Assembly: GCA_016182905.1 (NCBI GenBank)
Contig: JACPFR010000021.1
Location: 1-64,000, forward strand
DNA from: Elusimicrobiota bacterium
Lineage (GTDB): Bacteria; Elusimicrobiota; Elusimicrobia; UBA1565; UBA9628
Length of the DNA stretch: 64,000 bases
Direction of reading: 5' to 3'
Shown: one piece after another, positions 1 to 8,041 of the stretch
Layout: the number at the start of each line of letters is the position of its first letter
Position numbering within the stretch: position 1 is the stretch's first letter
Translations under genes and position numbers: made by a program
Notes under the pieces: generated by a model
The model's input: the letters and a program-made list of their open reading frames with translations, nothing else
Database searches by the model: none
Told to the model about the DNA's origin: nothing

Positions 1-1842
1 GGGCGCTCCGAGGGCGCCGAGGTGACCTTCAAGTCGGAGGGCGGGGACGAGATCAAGGTGTTCACCACCCGGCCGGACACTTTGTTCGGGGCGACGTACA
101 TGGTGCTGGCCCCCGAGCACGCCTTGACGGAGAAATTGACCACAGAGACACAAAGAACGAAGGTAACGGCTTACGTCGACGCGGCGAGGAATAAGTCCGA
201 CCTGGAACGGACGGAACTGCAGAAGGACAAGACGGGGGTGTTCACGGGCGGGTACGCGCTCAACCCGGTCAACGGGGAAAAGATACCGGTCTGGATCGCG
301 GATTACGTGCTCGGGTCGTACGGCACGGGGGCGATCATGGCGGTGCCGGCGCACGACGAGCGGGACCATGAGTTCGCGGCGAAGTACGGCATCGAGATCA
401 AGACCGTGGTCTTGCCTCCGGCGGGGGCGGATCTCGAGGAAGGAAAGGCTTTTACCGGCGAGGGAACGGCAACGAATTCGGGACTCCTGGACGGCCTTAC
501 GACGCCCAAAGCCAAGGAAAAGATTATCGCTTGGCTTGAAGAGAAGGGCCTCGGGGCCAAGCGGGTAAACTATAAACTTCGCGATTGGCTCTTCTCGCGG
601 CAACGGTATTGGGGAGAGCCGATACCGATAGTGCACTGCGCGAAGTGCGGAGTGGTCCCCGTACCTGAATCGCAGCTGCCGCTGCGATTGCCCGAGGTGG
701 CCGATTTTAAACCGACCGGGACGGGCGAGTCGCCTTTGGCGAACGTCACGGACTGGGTCAATACGGCGTGCCCCGCCTGCGGCGGGGCGGCCAAGCGCGA
801 GACCAACACGATGCCGCAGTGGGCGGGCTCGTGCTGGTACTACCTTCGGTACATCGATCCGAAAAATTCCACGGCGGCCTGGGACAAAGATCTCGAAAAA
901 TCCTGGGGACCGGTCGATTGTTATGTCGGCGGAGCCGAACACGCCGTCCTCCATCTGCTATATGCCCGGTTCTGGCATAAAGTCCTGTTCGACCTCGGCT
1001 TCGTCTCCACCAAGGAACCTTTTCAGAAGCTGAGGCACCAAGGGATGATCCTGTCGTACTCGAACCGGGATTCGAAGGGCAATTATCACCCCTACGAAGA
1101 CGTGGAGTATGACGAGAAGGGGCAGGCCAAGCTCGCGGCCACCGGCGAGGTCCTCGCCTCGCAGGTCGAGAAGATGTCCAAGTCCAAGAAGAACGTGGTC
1201 AATCCCGACACCGTGCTCAAGCGCTACGGCGCCGACTCCTTCCGCCTGTACGAGATGTTCATGGGGCCCTTCGAGCAGGCCAAGCCCTGGGACATGCGCA
1301 GCATTGAAGGGGTGCATCGATTCTTGAAGCGCGCGTTCGTGCTGATCAACGACCTGGAGACGGCTCCCGCCGGGGGCGAGGGGCTCGTCGCGCTGCGCCA
1401 CCGCACGATCAAGAAGGTCGGAGAGGACATCGAAGCCTTCGGCTTTAATACGGGCATCTCGGCGTTGATGATCTATTTGAACGCTCTTCAGGCTGATGAT
1501 GCGCCGTCGAAGATAGACCTCGATACGTTTCTTCTTCTGCTCAATCCGTTCGCCCCGCATCTGACCGAGGAATTGTGGGAAAAGCTAGGCCACGAAGATC
1601 TGCTCTGCCGTCAACCGTGGCCGTCGTGGGACGCCAAGCACCTCGTCGACTCGACCATCGAGTATCCCGTCCAGGTGAACGGCAAGCTGCGCGACACGTT
1701 CACGATCGCGGCCGACGCGGCGGACGACGTCGTCAAGGAGACGGCGGTCAACCTCGCGAAGGTCCAGAACGCCGTGGGGACTCAAAAAATCGTTAAGATA
1801 ATCCTCATCCCCAAGAAGCTGGTGAACCTGGTGGTCAAATGA
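1..1842 (+). CDS. leuS: leucine--tRNA ligase, C-terminal part (5' end outside window)
   Basis: Charges tRNA-Leu with leucine in the cytoplasm. The frame is already open at base 1, so the N-terminal catalytic half with the HIGH motif lies outside the window. Visible parts are the editing (CP1) domain, with TTRPDT at bases 64-81 and the GTGAIMAVPAHDERD block starting near base 322; a Cys-rich insert (CAKC and CPAC) before the WAGSCWYYLRY block; KMSKS at bases 1171-1185; and the C-terminal anticodon-binding domain. The stop overlaps the next start (ATGA), so leuS, lptE and holA look co-transcribed. Bases 139-155 are unusually AT-rich and match 16 of 17 bases of a repeat also found near 55.27 kb, yet the protein reads through normally. 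Confidence 0.97.
   Translation, partial: GRSEGAEVTFKSEGGDEIKVFTTRPDTLFGATYMVLAPEHALTEKLTTETQRTKVTAYVDAARNKSDLERTELQKDKTGVFTGGYALNPVNGEKIPVWIADYVLGSYGTGAIMAVPAHDERDHEFAAKYGIEIKTVVLPPAGADLEEGKAFTGEGTATNSGLLDGLTTPKAKEKIIAWLEEKGLGAKRVNYKLRDWLFSRQRYWGEPIPIVHCAKCGVVPVPESQLPLRLPEVADFKPTGTGESPLANVTDWVNTACPACGGAAKRETNTMPQWAGSCWYYLRYIDPKNSTAAWDKDLEKSWGPVDCYVGGAEHAVLHLLYARFWHKVLFDLGFVSTKEPFQKLRHQGMILSYSNRDSKGNYHPYEDVEYDEKGQAKLAATGEVLASQVEKMSKSKKNVVNPDTVLKRYGADSFRLYEMFMGPFEQAKPWDMRSIEGVHRFLKRAFVLINDLETAPAGGEGLVALRHRTIKKVGEDIEAFGFNTGISALMIYLNALQADDAPSKIDLDTFLLLLNPFAPHLTEELWEKLGHEDLLCRQPWPSWDAKHLVDSTIEYPVQVNGKLRDTFTIAADAADDVVKETAVNLAKVQNAVGTQKIVKIILIPKKLVNLVVK
139..155 (+). repeat. copy of a dispersed ACCACARAGACACAAAG repeat inside leuS
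   Basis: This 17-base AT-rich word differs at one base from the arm of the foldback repeat at 55267-55283. It lies in frame within the LeuRS editing domain and encodes the stretch TTETQR. It may be a remnant of a dispersed element absorbed by the gene, or chance. Only one copy of this type was seen in a coding region. Confidence 0.4.
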
Positions 1843-2456
1843 TCAAGAGATCGATTCCTCTCGTCCTGATCGCGCTCGCCGCCGCGTGCGGCACCGACGT
1901 CGCCTACAAGCCGACGCCCCAGCTGCTCCCGCAGCACGTCCAGCGCCTGGCTCTGCGGCCGATCGTCAACAAGACCCAGCAGTTCGGCCTCGAGGACAAG
2001 CTCCTGCTGCGCGTGCGCGACGAGTTCCTGCGCGACGGCCGCTACCCGCTGGTCCCCGAGCCCGAGTCCCAGGGGATCGTGTGGATCACGATCTCGCGCT
2101 ACATCCTGACCGCCGTGCAGTACGACGCAACGCAGATCGCGACCGCCTACAAGCTGCGCATCCTCGTCGATCTCCAGTTCGTCGACAAGAGCACCAACCA
2201 GATCATCTGGGAGGAGAAGAACCTCGAGGGCATCCTGTCCTTCCCGGCTCAGACCCTCCGCGGGGGCTTGACGGAAGAACAGGCGCGCGAGCAGATCTGG
2301 GACATCCTGTCGCGCAACATCGTCAAGCGCGTCGTGGAGGGCTTCGGCTCGGTCACCGGGACCACGGAGCGGCGCATCACCGGCGACGCCCCTTCCACGC
2401 AGCCCGCGGCCAAGCCCGAGGAGCCGCTGAAGCCCGTCATCTCCAACCCGTACTGA
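1839..2456 (+). CDS. lptE: LptE-like LPS-assembly lipoprotein
   Basis: A 205-residue lipoprotein. The N-terminus is a short signal peptide ending in the lipobox LAAAC, with lipidated Cys17. The body has the LptE-family pattern: a conserved first strand (LALRPIVNKT), a central region (GIVWITISRYI) and later strands (VDLQFVDKSTNQIIWEEK). LptE plugs the LptD barrel and helps insert LPS in the outer membrane. The ATG overlaps the leuS stop, and holA starts 4 bases after its stop. The link between leuS, lptE and holA is a common gene order in Gram-negative bacteria and supports the call. The C-terminal tail is Pro-rich and probably disordered. Confidence 0.85.
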   Translation: MIKRSIPLVLIALAAACGTDVAYKPTPQLLPQHVQRLALRPIVNKTQQFGLEDKLLLRVRDEFLRDGRYPLVPEPESQGIVWITISRYILTAVQYDATQIATAYKLRILVDLQFVDKSTNQIIWEEKNLEGILSFPAQTLRGGLTEEQAREQIWDILSRNIVKRVVEGFGSVTGTTERRITGDAPSTQPAAKPEEPLKPVISNPY

Positions 2457-2460
2457 GGCG

Positions 2461-3474
2461 ATGGAGCTCAGGCCGAACGACCTCGCCGCGGAGTGGAAGG
2501 CCGGCAAGTTCCGGCCCGTCTACTACCTGTTCGGCGAAGAGTCGGCGTCTAAGGCGGACGCGGTCCTGAGGCTCAAGGCGCTGTTCAAGCCCGACGACTT
2601 CAACCTGCGGGAGTTCAGCGGAGACCCGAACTCCGAGCACCCCGCGATCGTCAGCGAGGCCCTGACCTTGCCCGTGTTCGCCGACAAGCGGCTCGTGATC
2701 GTGCGCAACCCCAAGATCCCCGCCGAGGCGCGCGCGGCGCTGGCCGAGTACCTGCGCGCTCCCTCGGCGACGACGACCTTGGTGCTCCTGTCCGAGGACC
2801 GGCGTCCCGACAAGAAGGACGCGCTCGCCAACGCCGCCGCCGCGGCCGGAGCGGTGTGCGTTTTTTCCCCGCTCACGGAAGAGGAAGCCGTCGAGCGCCT
2901 CCTGGTCGAGGCCAAGAAGGCCGGGAAGAACCTCGATCCCGCGGCCGCCGCCGCGCTCACCGAGCAGGCCGGGACGGATTGGGGCATTTTAGCCGGAGAG
3001 CTGGAAAAAGCGATCCTCTTCGCCGGCCAGGCGGCCGACATCGGCATGGAGGCCGTGTCGGCGAGCATGGGCTTGCGCAAGGCGACCGACCCGTGGGCTT
3101 TCGAGCGCCTGGTGTCGTCGCGCGACCTCAAGGCCTGCATGACCTACCTTCGCGACGCCTTCGCCGACGCCAAGCCCGACGAGGTCGTGTTCCGCTCGCT
3201 CGCTCAGGCCCGCGCCGCCTACCTCAAGCAGCTCAAGGCCAAGCGCATGCTCAAGGCCGGCCTGGCGCAGAGGGACATCGAGATGAAGCTCCGGATCTTC
3301 TACGACCGCGACTTTTTCCAGCGCGCCCAGCGCGTCACCGAGGAGCGCCTGCGCCGCGACCTGCGCCGCCTGCTCGAGGTCGAGACCGACCTCAAGTCCA
3401 AGGCCTGGCTCGACGCCAAGATCGAGTTCGAGGGCGTCGTCGTCGAGCTCTGCACCCCGACGGCGCGCCTCTGA
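2461..3474 (+). CDS. holA: DNA polymerase III subunit delta
   Basis: A 337-residue protein of normal length for HolA, the clamp-loader subunit that opens the beta clamp. N-terminal features typical of the family are visible: YYLFGEE at the start, then the NLREFSGD strand and the PVFADKRLVIVRN block. The rest is the helical clamp-loader collar domain. It starts 4 bases after lptE and is the last gene of the leuS-lptE-holA run, followed by a strong terminator hairpin. DnaX, its clamp-loader partner, is encoded at 53.1-54.9 kb. Confidence 0.92.
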   Translation: MELRPNDLAAEWKAGKFRPVYYLFGEESASKADAVLRLKALFKPDDFNLREFSGDPNSEHPAIVSEALTLPVFADKRLVIVRNPKIPAEARAALAEYLRAPSATTTLVLLSEDRRPDKKDALANAAAAAGAVCVFSPLTEEEAVERLLVEAKKAGKNLDPAAAAALTEQAGTDWGILAGELEKAILFAGQAADIGMEAVSASMGLRKATDPWAFERLVSSRDLKACMTYLRDAFADAKPDEVVFRSLAQARAAYLKQLKAKRMLKAGLAQRDIEMKLRIFYDRDFFQRAQRVTEERLRRDLRRLLEVETDLKSKAWLDAKIEFEGVVVELCTPTARL

Positions 3475-3483
3475 AGGAAGCGA

Positions 3484-3517
3484 AGCGCCCGTCCCTTGCG
3501 GGACGGGCGCTCGTTTT
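3484..3517 (+). terminator. intrinsic terminator after holA (possibly shared with rpsT)
   Basis: A perfect 12-bp stem (3484-3495 with 3500-3511) closes a TTGC loop and is followed by CGTTTTA on the plus strand, 9 bases after the holA stop. The convergent rpsT ends at 3533, so the same hairpin may also stop rpsT transcripts, though its minus-strand tail is less T-rich. Confidence 0.85.
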
Positions 3518-3532
3518 ATGCCGTGAAAAGTG

Positions 3533-3823
3533 TTACTTCGCGGCGGCGGTCAGCTTGTTGACCTGAAGGGCCAGGCGCGACTTCTTGCGCGCGGCGGCCT
3601 TCCAGTGGATGGTTCCGCTCTTCGCGGCCTTGTCGAGCGCGGCGGAGGCCTTGCCCGTCAGCGCGCCGAGGTCCTTGATGTCCCTGCTCTTCGCGGCGTC
3701 CACGACGGCGCGGACGGCGAGGCGGACCGACTTCTTGATGCCCGCGTTGTGGATCGCGTGCTTCAGGGACTGGCGGTGAGCCTTGAGACCCGACTTGTGA
3801 CGCATCTGCTTCTTCTTTGCCAT
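3533..3823 (-). CDS. rpsT: 30S ribosomal protein S20
   Basis: A 96-residue, very basic, helical protein matching S20: the N-terminus MAKKKQMRHKSGLKAHRQ, a central VRAVVDAAKS segment, and the C-terminal block GTIHWKAAARKKSRLA. S20 binds 16S rRNA early in 30S assembly. It is monocistronic and convergent with holA. A TTGACG / CATAAT promoter ends only 9 bases before the ATG and there is no Shine-Dalgarno sequence, so the mRNA may be nearly leaderless. Confidence 0.97.
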   Translation of the reverse strand: MAKKKQMRHKSGLKAHRQSLKHAIHNAGIKKSVRLAVRAVVDAAKSRDIKDLGALTGKASAALDKAAKSGTIHWKAAARKKSRLALQVNKLTAAAK

Positions 3824-3832
3824 AGTTTTGAG

Positions 3833-3862
3833 ATTATGGCTTTTTAGAGCCTATGCCGTCAA
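3833..3862 (-). promoter_or_regulatory. promoter of rpsT
   Basis: On the minus strand a TTGACG -35 (3857-3862) and a CATAAT -10 (3833-3838) are separated by 18 bases. The expected start of transcription falls within a few bases of the rpsT ATG at 3823. Confidence 0.7.
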
Positions 3863-3879
3863 TGAGGCTCCGACGGGGC

Positions 3880-4641
3880 TCAGCGGGCCCGGATCAGGAC
3901 GGTGAAGCCCCAGACGAGGGACCGGTAAAGGGCCTTATAGGACCCCCCGCCGGAGGAGACCGCGTAGGCCGAGGAGGTCGTCCAGACCACGTCGCGCAGG
4001 GCCACGCTCGGGCCCACGGAGACGGCCGCGGAAGGGTGCCACAAGCCCGCCAGGTACCACCAGCGCTCGTAGTACGAACGCGTGCCGAAGTTCAGCGGGA
4101 TATAGGTGCCGTGGCGGAGGAAGACCGTCGCCTTCGGCTCCAAGCCCTCGAGCCAGAACCAGGCGAGCTCCGGCTCGAGCTTGAGGGAGCTCTGGTTGTT
4201 GAAGAAGTTGCGCTCGTAGCGGACCTTGAACGCGCCGACGAAGCTCCCTCCCAGGCCCGCGCGCGGCGTCGCGTCGAGGATGAGGATGTTCTCCGGACGG
4301 TTCCCGGTCGGCCGCCAGAACCACGTCCCCGCTCCGTTGTTCGTCCAATCGTCGTCGTGCCGGGCGCCGCTCTGCACCTGGTAGAAAACGCCGAGCTTGA
4401 GGTTCCGGTGGGCCCTCCCGTAGGTCCCCAAGGTCAAGGAGCGCTGCGGTCTCTGTCCCTCGAACTGCCAGCGCTCGGTAAGGTCGGCGAGCGGCTCGAG
4501 GCGCCCCGCGCGCCCCATCACGCGCGCCGAGGCCTCGTACTCCGGCAGGCGCCCGCGCGGGACCTGCGGGACGGGCGCGGCGAAGGCCGCGGACGCGGCC
4601 CACGCGAGGAGGAAGGCGGCCTTAACGGTAATCTTGGTCAA
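3880..4641 (-). CDS. predicted outer-membrane beta-barrel protein
   Basis: A 253-residue protein of unknown function. A signal peptide ends near Ala21 (AASAAFA). The mature part alternates polar and aromatic residues in strand-like blocks (WFWLEGLEPKATVFLRHG, RSYYERWWYLAGLW), rich in Trp, Tyr and Phe, as expected of a small outer-membrane barrel. It starts with TTG, overlaps the end of the upstream FecR-domain gene by 20 bases, and must be translated with it. The shared operon suggests a joint envelope role. I cannot name a substrate. Confidence 0.6.
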   Translation of the reverse strand: MTKITVKAAFLLAWAASAAFAAPVPQVPRGRLPEYEASARVMGRAGRLEPLADLTERWQFEGQRPQRSLTLGTYGRAHRNLKLGVFYQVQSGARHDDDWTNNGAGTWFWRPTGNRPENILILDATPRAGLGGSFVGAFKVRYERNFFNNQSSLKLEPELAWFWLEGLEPKATVFLRHGTYIPLNFGTRSYYERWWYLAGLWHPSAAVSVGPSVALRDVVWTTSSAYAVSSGGGSYKALYRSLVWGFTVLIRAR

Positions 4642-5323
4642 GGAGGTCCGCGTAGGCGCCGTCCAGATCCGTCTCGTCCTCGACCGGGCTCTTCTCGGCG
4701 TCCATGTTCCAGTTGAGGCTCTTGGTCCAGTCGTAGGCCTGCGGCTTGGTGAGGTCGACCCCGGCCTTGATCAGCACGCCTTTGCCCGCGGGCACGAGCA
4801 GGCTCTCCTTCGACTTGTCCGTCGAGAGCTCGACGGCGCCCTCGTTGACGCACACCCACAGGTCCCGGGACTTGCCCTTGGCGCGCCCGTAAGCCGTGAA
4901 GAACTCCGTGCCGCGCACGGCGGCGACGGCGGACGGCGTGCGCACGTTGAACTGCCGGCCGGCGAGGCGCTTCGTGATCTTCGCGAACACCGAGCCGTAG
5001 GAGAGGAAGGCCTCGGCCAAGGTCTCGGACTTCGAGCCGTTCGCGCCGGGCCAGGTCACGGCGACGCGGCTGGACCCGCGCAGCTTGAGGCGGGAGCCGT
5101 CGGGCAGCTCGATGACGGCGCCGGCGCCCTGCGCCGTGGTCACGGAGGCGCCGTGGTCGAGCCGCGCTCCGGTCTTGCCGAGGCCGCCGCCGTGCTCGGA
5201 CTCGACGGTCACGTCCCCCTTCACGTACACGAGCCGCGCGGAGGGAGCCTTGGGATCCGCCGCGAGCAAGGGGCCGGCGGCGAGGAGGAAGATGGCCGAT
5301 AGAAGTCCGATTCTCGTCGTCAT
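4622..5323 (-). CDS. FecR-domain secreted protein
   Basis: A 233-residue protein with an N-terminal signal peptide (cleavage near LLAADP). A FecR domain follows: a strand VKGDVTVES, the block GAVIELPDGSRLKLRGSSRV, and later QFNVRTPSAVAAVRGTEF, the family hallmark. There is no transmembrane anchor and no sigma factor nearby, so it is probably a free periplasmic FecR-type protein and not an anti-sigma regulator. It is divergent from uvrC and overlaps the outer-membrane protein gene downstream. A TAGAAT box sits 6 bases before its ATG. Confidence 0.8.
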   Translation of the reverse strand: MTTRIGLLSAIFLLAAGPLLAADPKAPSARLVYVKGDVTVESEHGGGLGKTGARLDHGASVTTAQGAGAVIELPDGSRLKLRGSSRVAVTWPGANGSKSETLAEAFLSYGSVFAKITKRLAGRQFNVRTPSAVAAVRGTEFFTAYGRAKGKSRDLWVCVNEGAVELSTDKSKESLLVPAGKGVLIKAGVDLTKPQAYDWTKSLNWNMDAEKSPVEDETDLDGAYADLLDQDYR

Positions 5324-5329
5324 GTGATG

Positions 5330-5350
5330 ATTCTACCTCATTGATATACT
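5330..5350. promoter_or_regulatory. divergent -10 boxes for the FecR-type gene and uvrC
   Basis: In the 33-base gap between two divergent genes, TAGAAT (5330-5335, minus) ends 6 bases before the FecR-type ATG, and TATACT (5345-5350, plus) ends 6 bases before the uvrC ATG. Neither gene has a Shine-Dalgarno sequence, so both transcripts could be leaderless. No clear -35 is visible. Confidence 0.6.
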
Positions 5351-5356
5351 GTAGGT

Positions 5357-6658
5357 ATGGAGCCTTTGGACCGCCGCCACCTCCCTCATAAGACCGGCGT
5401 CTACATCATGTGCGACGCCGGTGGGGAGATCCTCTACATCGGCAAGGCGCTGGACCTGGCCAAGCGCGTCGCGAATTATTTCAATCCCAACAAGGAGGAC
5501 CTCAAGAACCAGAGCCTCGTCCCCCTGATCCGGCGCATCGACTACGTCCTGTGCGAGTCCGAGCGCGAGTCCCTGCTGCTCGAGCGCCGCCTGATCAACG
5601 AGCACCAGCCCTTCTTCAACGTGATGTGGAAGGACGGCAAGACCTACCCGTACATCAAGGTCACTTTGGGCGAGGATTATCCAAGGATCTTCACCACGCG
5701 CCGCAAGGTCCGCGACGGCGGCGCCTACTTCGGCCCCTTCCCGAAGGTCTCCCCGATCCGGGCGCTCCTGCGCTACCTCTGGAAGCAGCGCCTGTTCCCC
5801 CTCCGGCCGTGCCGCTGGGAGTTCTCCGAGGCGAAGCCGCTGGACAAGCGCAAGATCACTTCGTGCCTGTACTACCACACCGGGGAATGCCCGGCGCCGT
5901 GCGCCGGGAAGACCTCGAAGAGCGCCTACCGCGACATCGCCGAGAGGGCCGTGCTGTTCTTCAAGGGCCGGTACGACGACCTCCGGGCGGAGTTCGAGCG
6001 GGACATGCAGGCCGCGTCGAAGGAGCTGGACTACGAGCGCGCGGCGCAATTGCGCGACAACGTCCTGGCCCTGTCCCAGATGGGCGAGCGGGTGCGGGTG
6101 CGCGCCGTCGAGGCCGACCAGGTGGGCGGCCACACCGCGCGCACGCAGATGGTCACGGACCTCCAGAAGGCCCTGATGCTCCCGACCCCGCCGGTGCACA
6201 TCGAGTGCTTTGACATCTCGCACTTCCAGGGCCATCAGACCGTCGCGTCCATGGTCTGCTTCACCGGCGGCAAGGCCAACCGGGACCACTACCGGAAGTT
6301 CAAGATCCGGGACACGGCGGGCATCGACGACTTCAAGTCCATGCACGAGGCCGTGTACCGGCGCTACAAGCGCCTCAAGGCCGAGAAAGCCGCCCTGCCC
6401 GACCTCATCCTCATCGACGGCGGCAAGGGCCAGCTCGGCGCCGCCCAGGAGGCCCTCAAGGCGCTCGGGCTCAAGATCCCGATGGCCTCGCTGGCCAAGC
6501 GCATCGAGGAGGTCTTCGTCCCGGGCCGCTCCGAGTCCATCCTCCTGCGCCTCGACGACCCCGCCCTGCGCCTGCTCCAGCAGCTGCGCGACGAGGCCCA
6601 CCGCTTCGGCGTCGCCTACCACCGCCTCCTGCGCGACAAGAGCCTGTTCGAAGGATAG
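5357..6658 (+). CDS. uvrC: compact UvrC-type excinuclease subunit lacking the HhH domain
   Basis: Nucleotide excision repair nuclease. GIY-YIG domain at residues 11-90 (GVYIM, LYIG, then NEHQPFFN). Four cysteines C152, C170, C178 and C182 match the iron-sulfur ligands reported for E. coli UvrC. A UVR motif lies near 222-240. The RNase-H-like nuclease keeps D286 (ECFDISH), D354 (LILIDGG) and H415 (DEAHRF). At 433 residues it is far shorter than the usual 600: roughly 100 residues between the UVR motif and ECFDISH are missing, and it ends right after the nuclease domain, without the tandem helix-hairpin-helix. The stop is clean and no HhH coding follows; a repeat element begins 7 bases later. 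Confidence 0.9.
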   Translation: MEPLDRRHLPHKTGVYIMCDAGGEILYIGKALDLAKRVANYFNPNKEDLKNQSLVPLIRRIDYVLCESERESLLLERRLINEHQPFFNVMWKDGKTYPYIKVTLGEDYPRIFTTRRKVRDGGAYFGPFPKVSPIRALLRYLWKQRLFPLRPCRWEFSEAKPLDKRKITSCLYYHTGECPAPCAGKTSKSAYRDIAERAVLFFKGRYDDLRAEFERDMQAASKELDYERAAQLRDNVLALSQMGERVRVRAVEADQVGGHTARTQMVTDLQKALMLPTPPVHIECFDISHFQGHQTVASMVCFTGGKANRDHYRKFKIRDTAGIDDFKSMHEAVYRRYKRLKAEKAALPDLILIDGGKGQLGAAQEALKALGLKIPMASLAKRIEEVFVPGRSESILLRLDDPALRLLQQLRDEAHRFGVAYHRLLRDKSLFEG

Positions 6659-6665
6659 GCGCGAG

Positions 6666-6785
6666 CGGTGTCAGGCTCGCAAATTCGTTGAATTCTCCTG
6701 AAAGCAGAAGGCCCCGGCAGCGTCGCCGAGGCCTTCCCACTCGCGGACGTCCTAAGAATTCAACGAATTTGCGAACCTGACACCG
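6666..6785. repeat. 120-bp element with 31-bp terminal inverted repeats (MITE/REPIN-like)
   Basis: The arms 6666-6696 and 6755-6785 are inverted copies matching at 30 of 31 bases. Each outer end reads CGGTGTCAGG and each inner end GAATTC. The core holds a second hairpin (GAAGGCC paired with GGCCTTC, with an inner CGGC/GCCG), which may act as a terminator. The element exactly fills the gap between the convergent stops of uvrC and pilC. It has no coding capacity. The arms resemble the palindromic sequences associated with REP-type tyrosine transposases, but none is encoded here. Confidence 0.8.
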
Positions 6786-6791
6786 TGTCCC

Positions 6792-8027
6792 TTAGCCTTG
6801 CTTGCCGGCCAGCTCGCCGAGGCCGAACATGGGCATGAACATCGCGATGACGATCGTGCCGATGATGAGGCCCATGACGACGATGACGATGGGCTCGATC
6901 AGGGAGGTCAGGCCTTTGACGGCGGTGTCGACCTCCTGGTCGTAGAAGTCGGCGATCTTGGAGAGCATGATGTCGAGGGCGCCGGTCTCCTCTCCGACGG
7001 AGATCATCGAGGTGACCATGTTCGGGAAGATGCCCGACTTCTTGAGCGGGTCGGACAGGTGGCCGCCCTCGCGGATGGACTCGCGCGTGCTGTCGACGGC
7101 CTCGGCGATGACGACGTTGCCGGCCGTCTGGGCGACGGTCTCCAGCGCCTGCATGATCGGCACGCCGGACTTGATCAAGGTGCCGAGCGTGCGCGTGAAG
7201 CGGGCGACGGCGACCTTCTTCAGGATGGGCCCGAAGATCGGAGCTTTGAGGGACTGGGCGTCGACCCATTTGTGGCCGAACGGCGTGGCGTAGAACTTCT
7301 CGAAGGCCTTCCAGCCGACGAACGGGGCCGCGACGATGAGGTACCATTTCGCCTTCATCGCGTCGGAGAGGTCGATGAGGATCTGCGTCGGCAGCGGCAG
7401 CTCCGCGCCGAAGCCCGCGAAGATGTTCTTGAAGGTCGGGATGACGAAGATCATCAGGAAGACGGTGACGATCGAGCAGATCGAGAGCACGATCGCGGGG
7501 TACATCATCGCACCCTTCACCTTGGCCTTCAGGGCCTCGGAGCTCTCGAGGTAGGCGGTCAGGCGCTCGAGGATGGTGTCGAGGATGCCGCCGAGCTCGC
7601 CGGCCTTGACCATCGAGCAGTACAGGTCGGGGAAGGCGTTCGGGTGCTTCTTCAGCGCGTCGGAGATGGACAGGCCGGCCTCGATGTCGGACTTGACCCC
7701 GCCGAGGACCTCCTTGAAGTCGGGGTTCTCGGCCTGGCTCTCGAGGATGCCGAGGCTCTGCACGATCGGCACGCCGGCGCCGACGAGGGTCGACAGCTGG
7801 CGGGAGAACAGCGACAGGTCCTTCGAGGGGATGCTCTTCTTGCTCTTCTTCCAGCCGACCGCGGCCTTGAACTTCTCGACCGGCGACATCGTCTTCTCCG
7901 CGATCTCGAGGACGACCATCTTCTGCCCGCGCAGCTTCTCGACGGCGGCGCGCTGCTCGTCGGCGTCGATGACGCCCTCCATGACGAGGCCGGCGGCGGT
8001 CTTGGCTTTATAGCTGTAGGCGGGCAT
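6792..8027 (-). CDS. pilC: type IV pilus inner-membrane platform protein PilC
   Basis: A 411-residue type II secretion F family protein. It has the typical start (PAYSYKAKTAAG), two repeated T2SSF domains (LSLFSRQLSTLVGAGVPI, and later RFTRTLGTLIKSGVPI), and hydrophobic segments near residues 170-195, 220-235 and 375-403. PilC is the membrane platform on which the PilB and PilT motors act. It is the last gene of pilB-pilT-pilC, starting 14 bases after pilT. Confidence 0.95.
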   Translation of the reverse strand: MPAYSYKAKTAAGLVMEGVIDADEQRAAVEKLRGQKMVVLEIAEKTMSPVEKFKAAVGWKKSKKSIPSKDLSLFSRQLSTLVGAGVPIVQSLGILESQAENPDFKEVLGGVKSDIEAGLSISDALKKHPNAFPDLYCSMVKAGELGGILDTILERLTAYLESSEALKAKVKGAMMYPAIVLSICSIVTVFLMIFVIPTFKNIFAGFGAELPLPTQILIDLSDAMKAKWYLIVAAPFVGWKAFEKFYATPFGHKWVDAQSLKAPIFGPILKKVAVARFTRTLGTLIKSGVPIMQALETVAQTAGNVVIAEAVDSTRESIREGGHLSDPLKKSGIFPNMVTSMISVGEETGALDIMLSKIADFYDQEVDTAVKGLTSLIEPIVIVVMGLIIGTIVIAMFMPMFGLGELAGKQG

Positions 8028-8041
8028 AGTCTCTCCCTATT

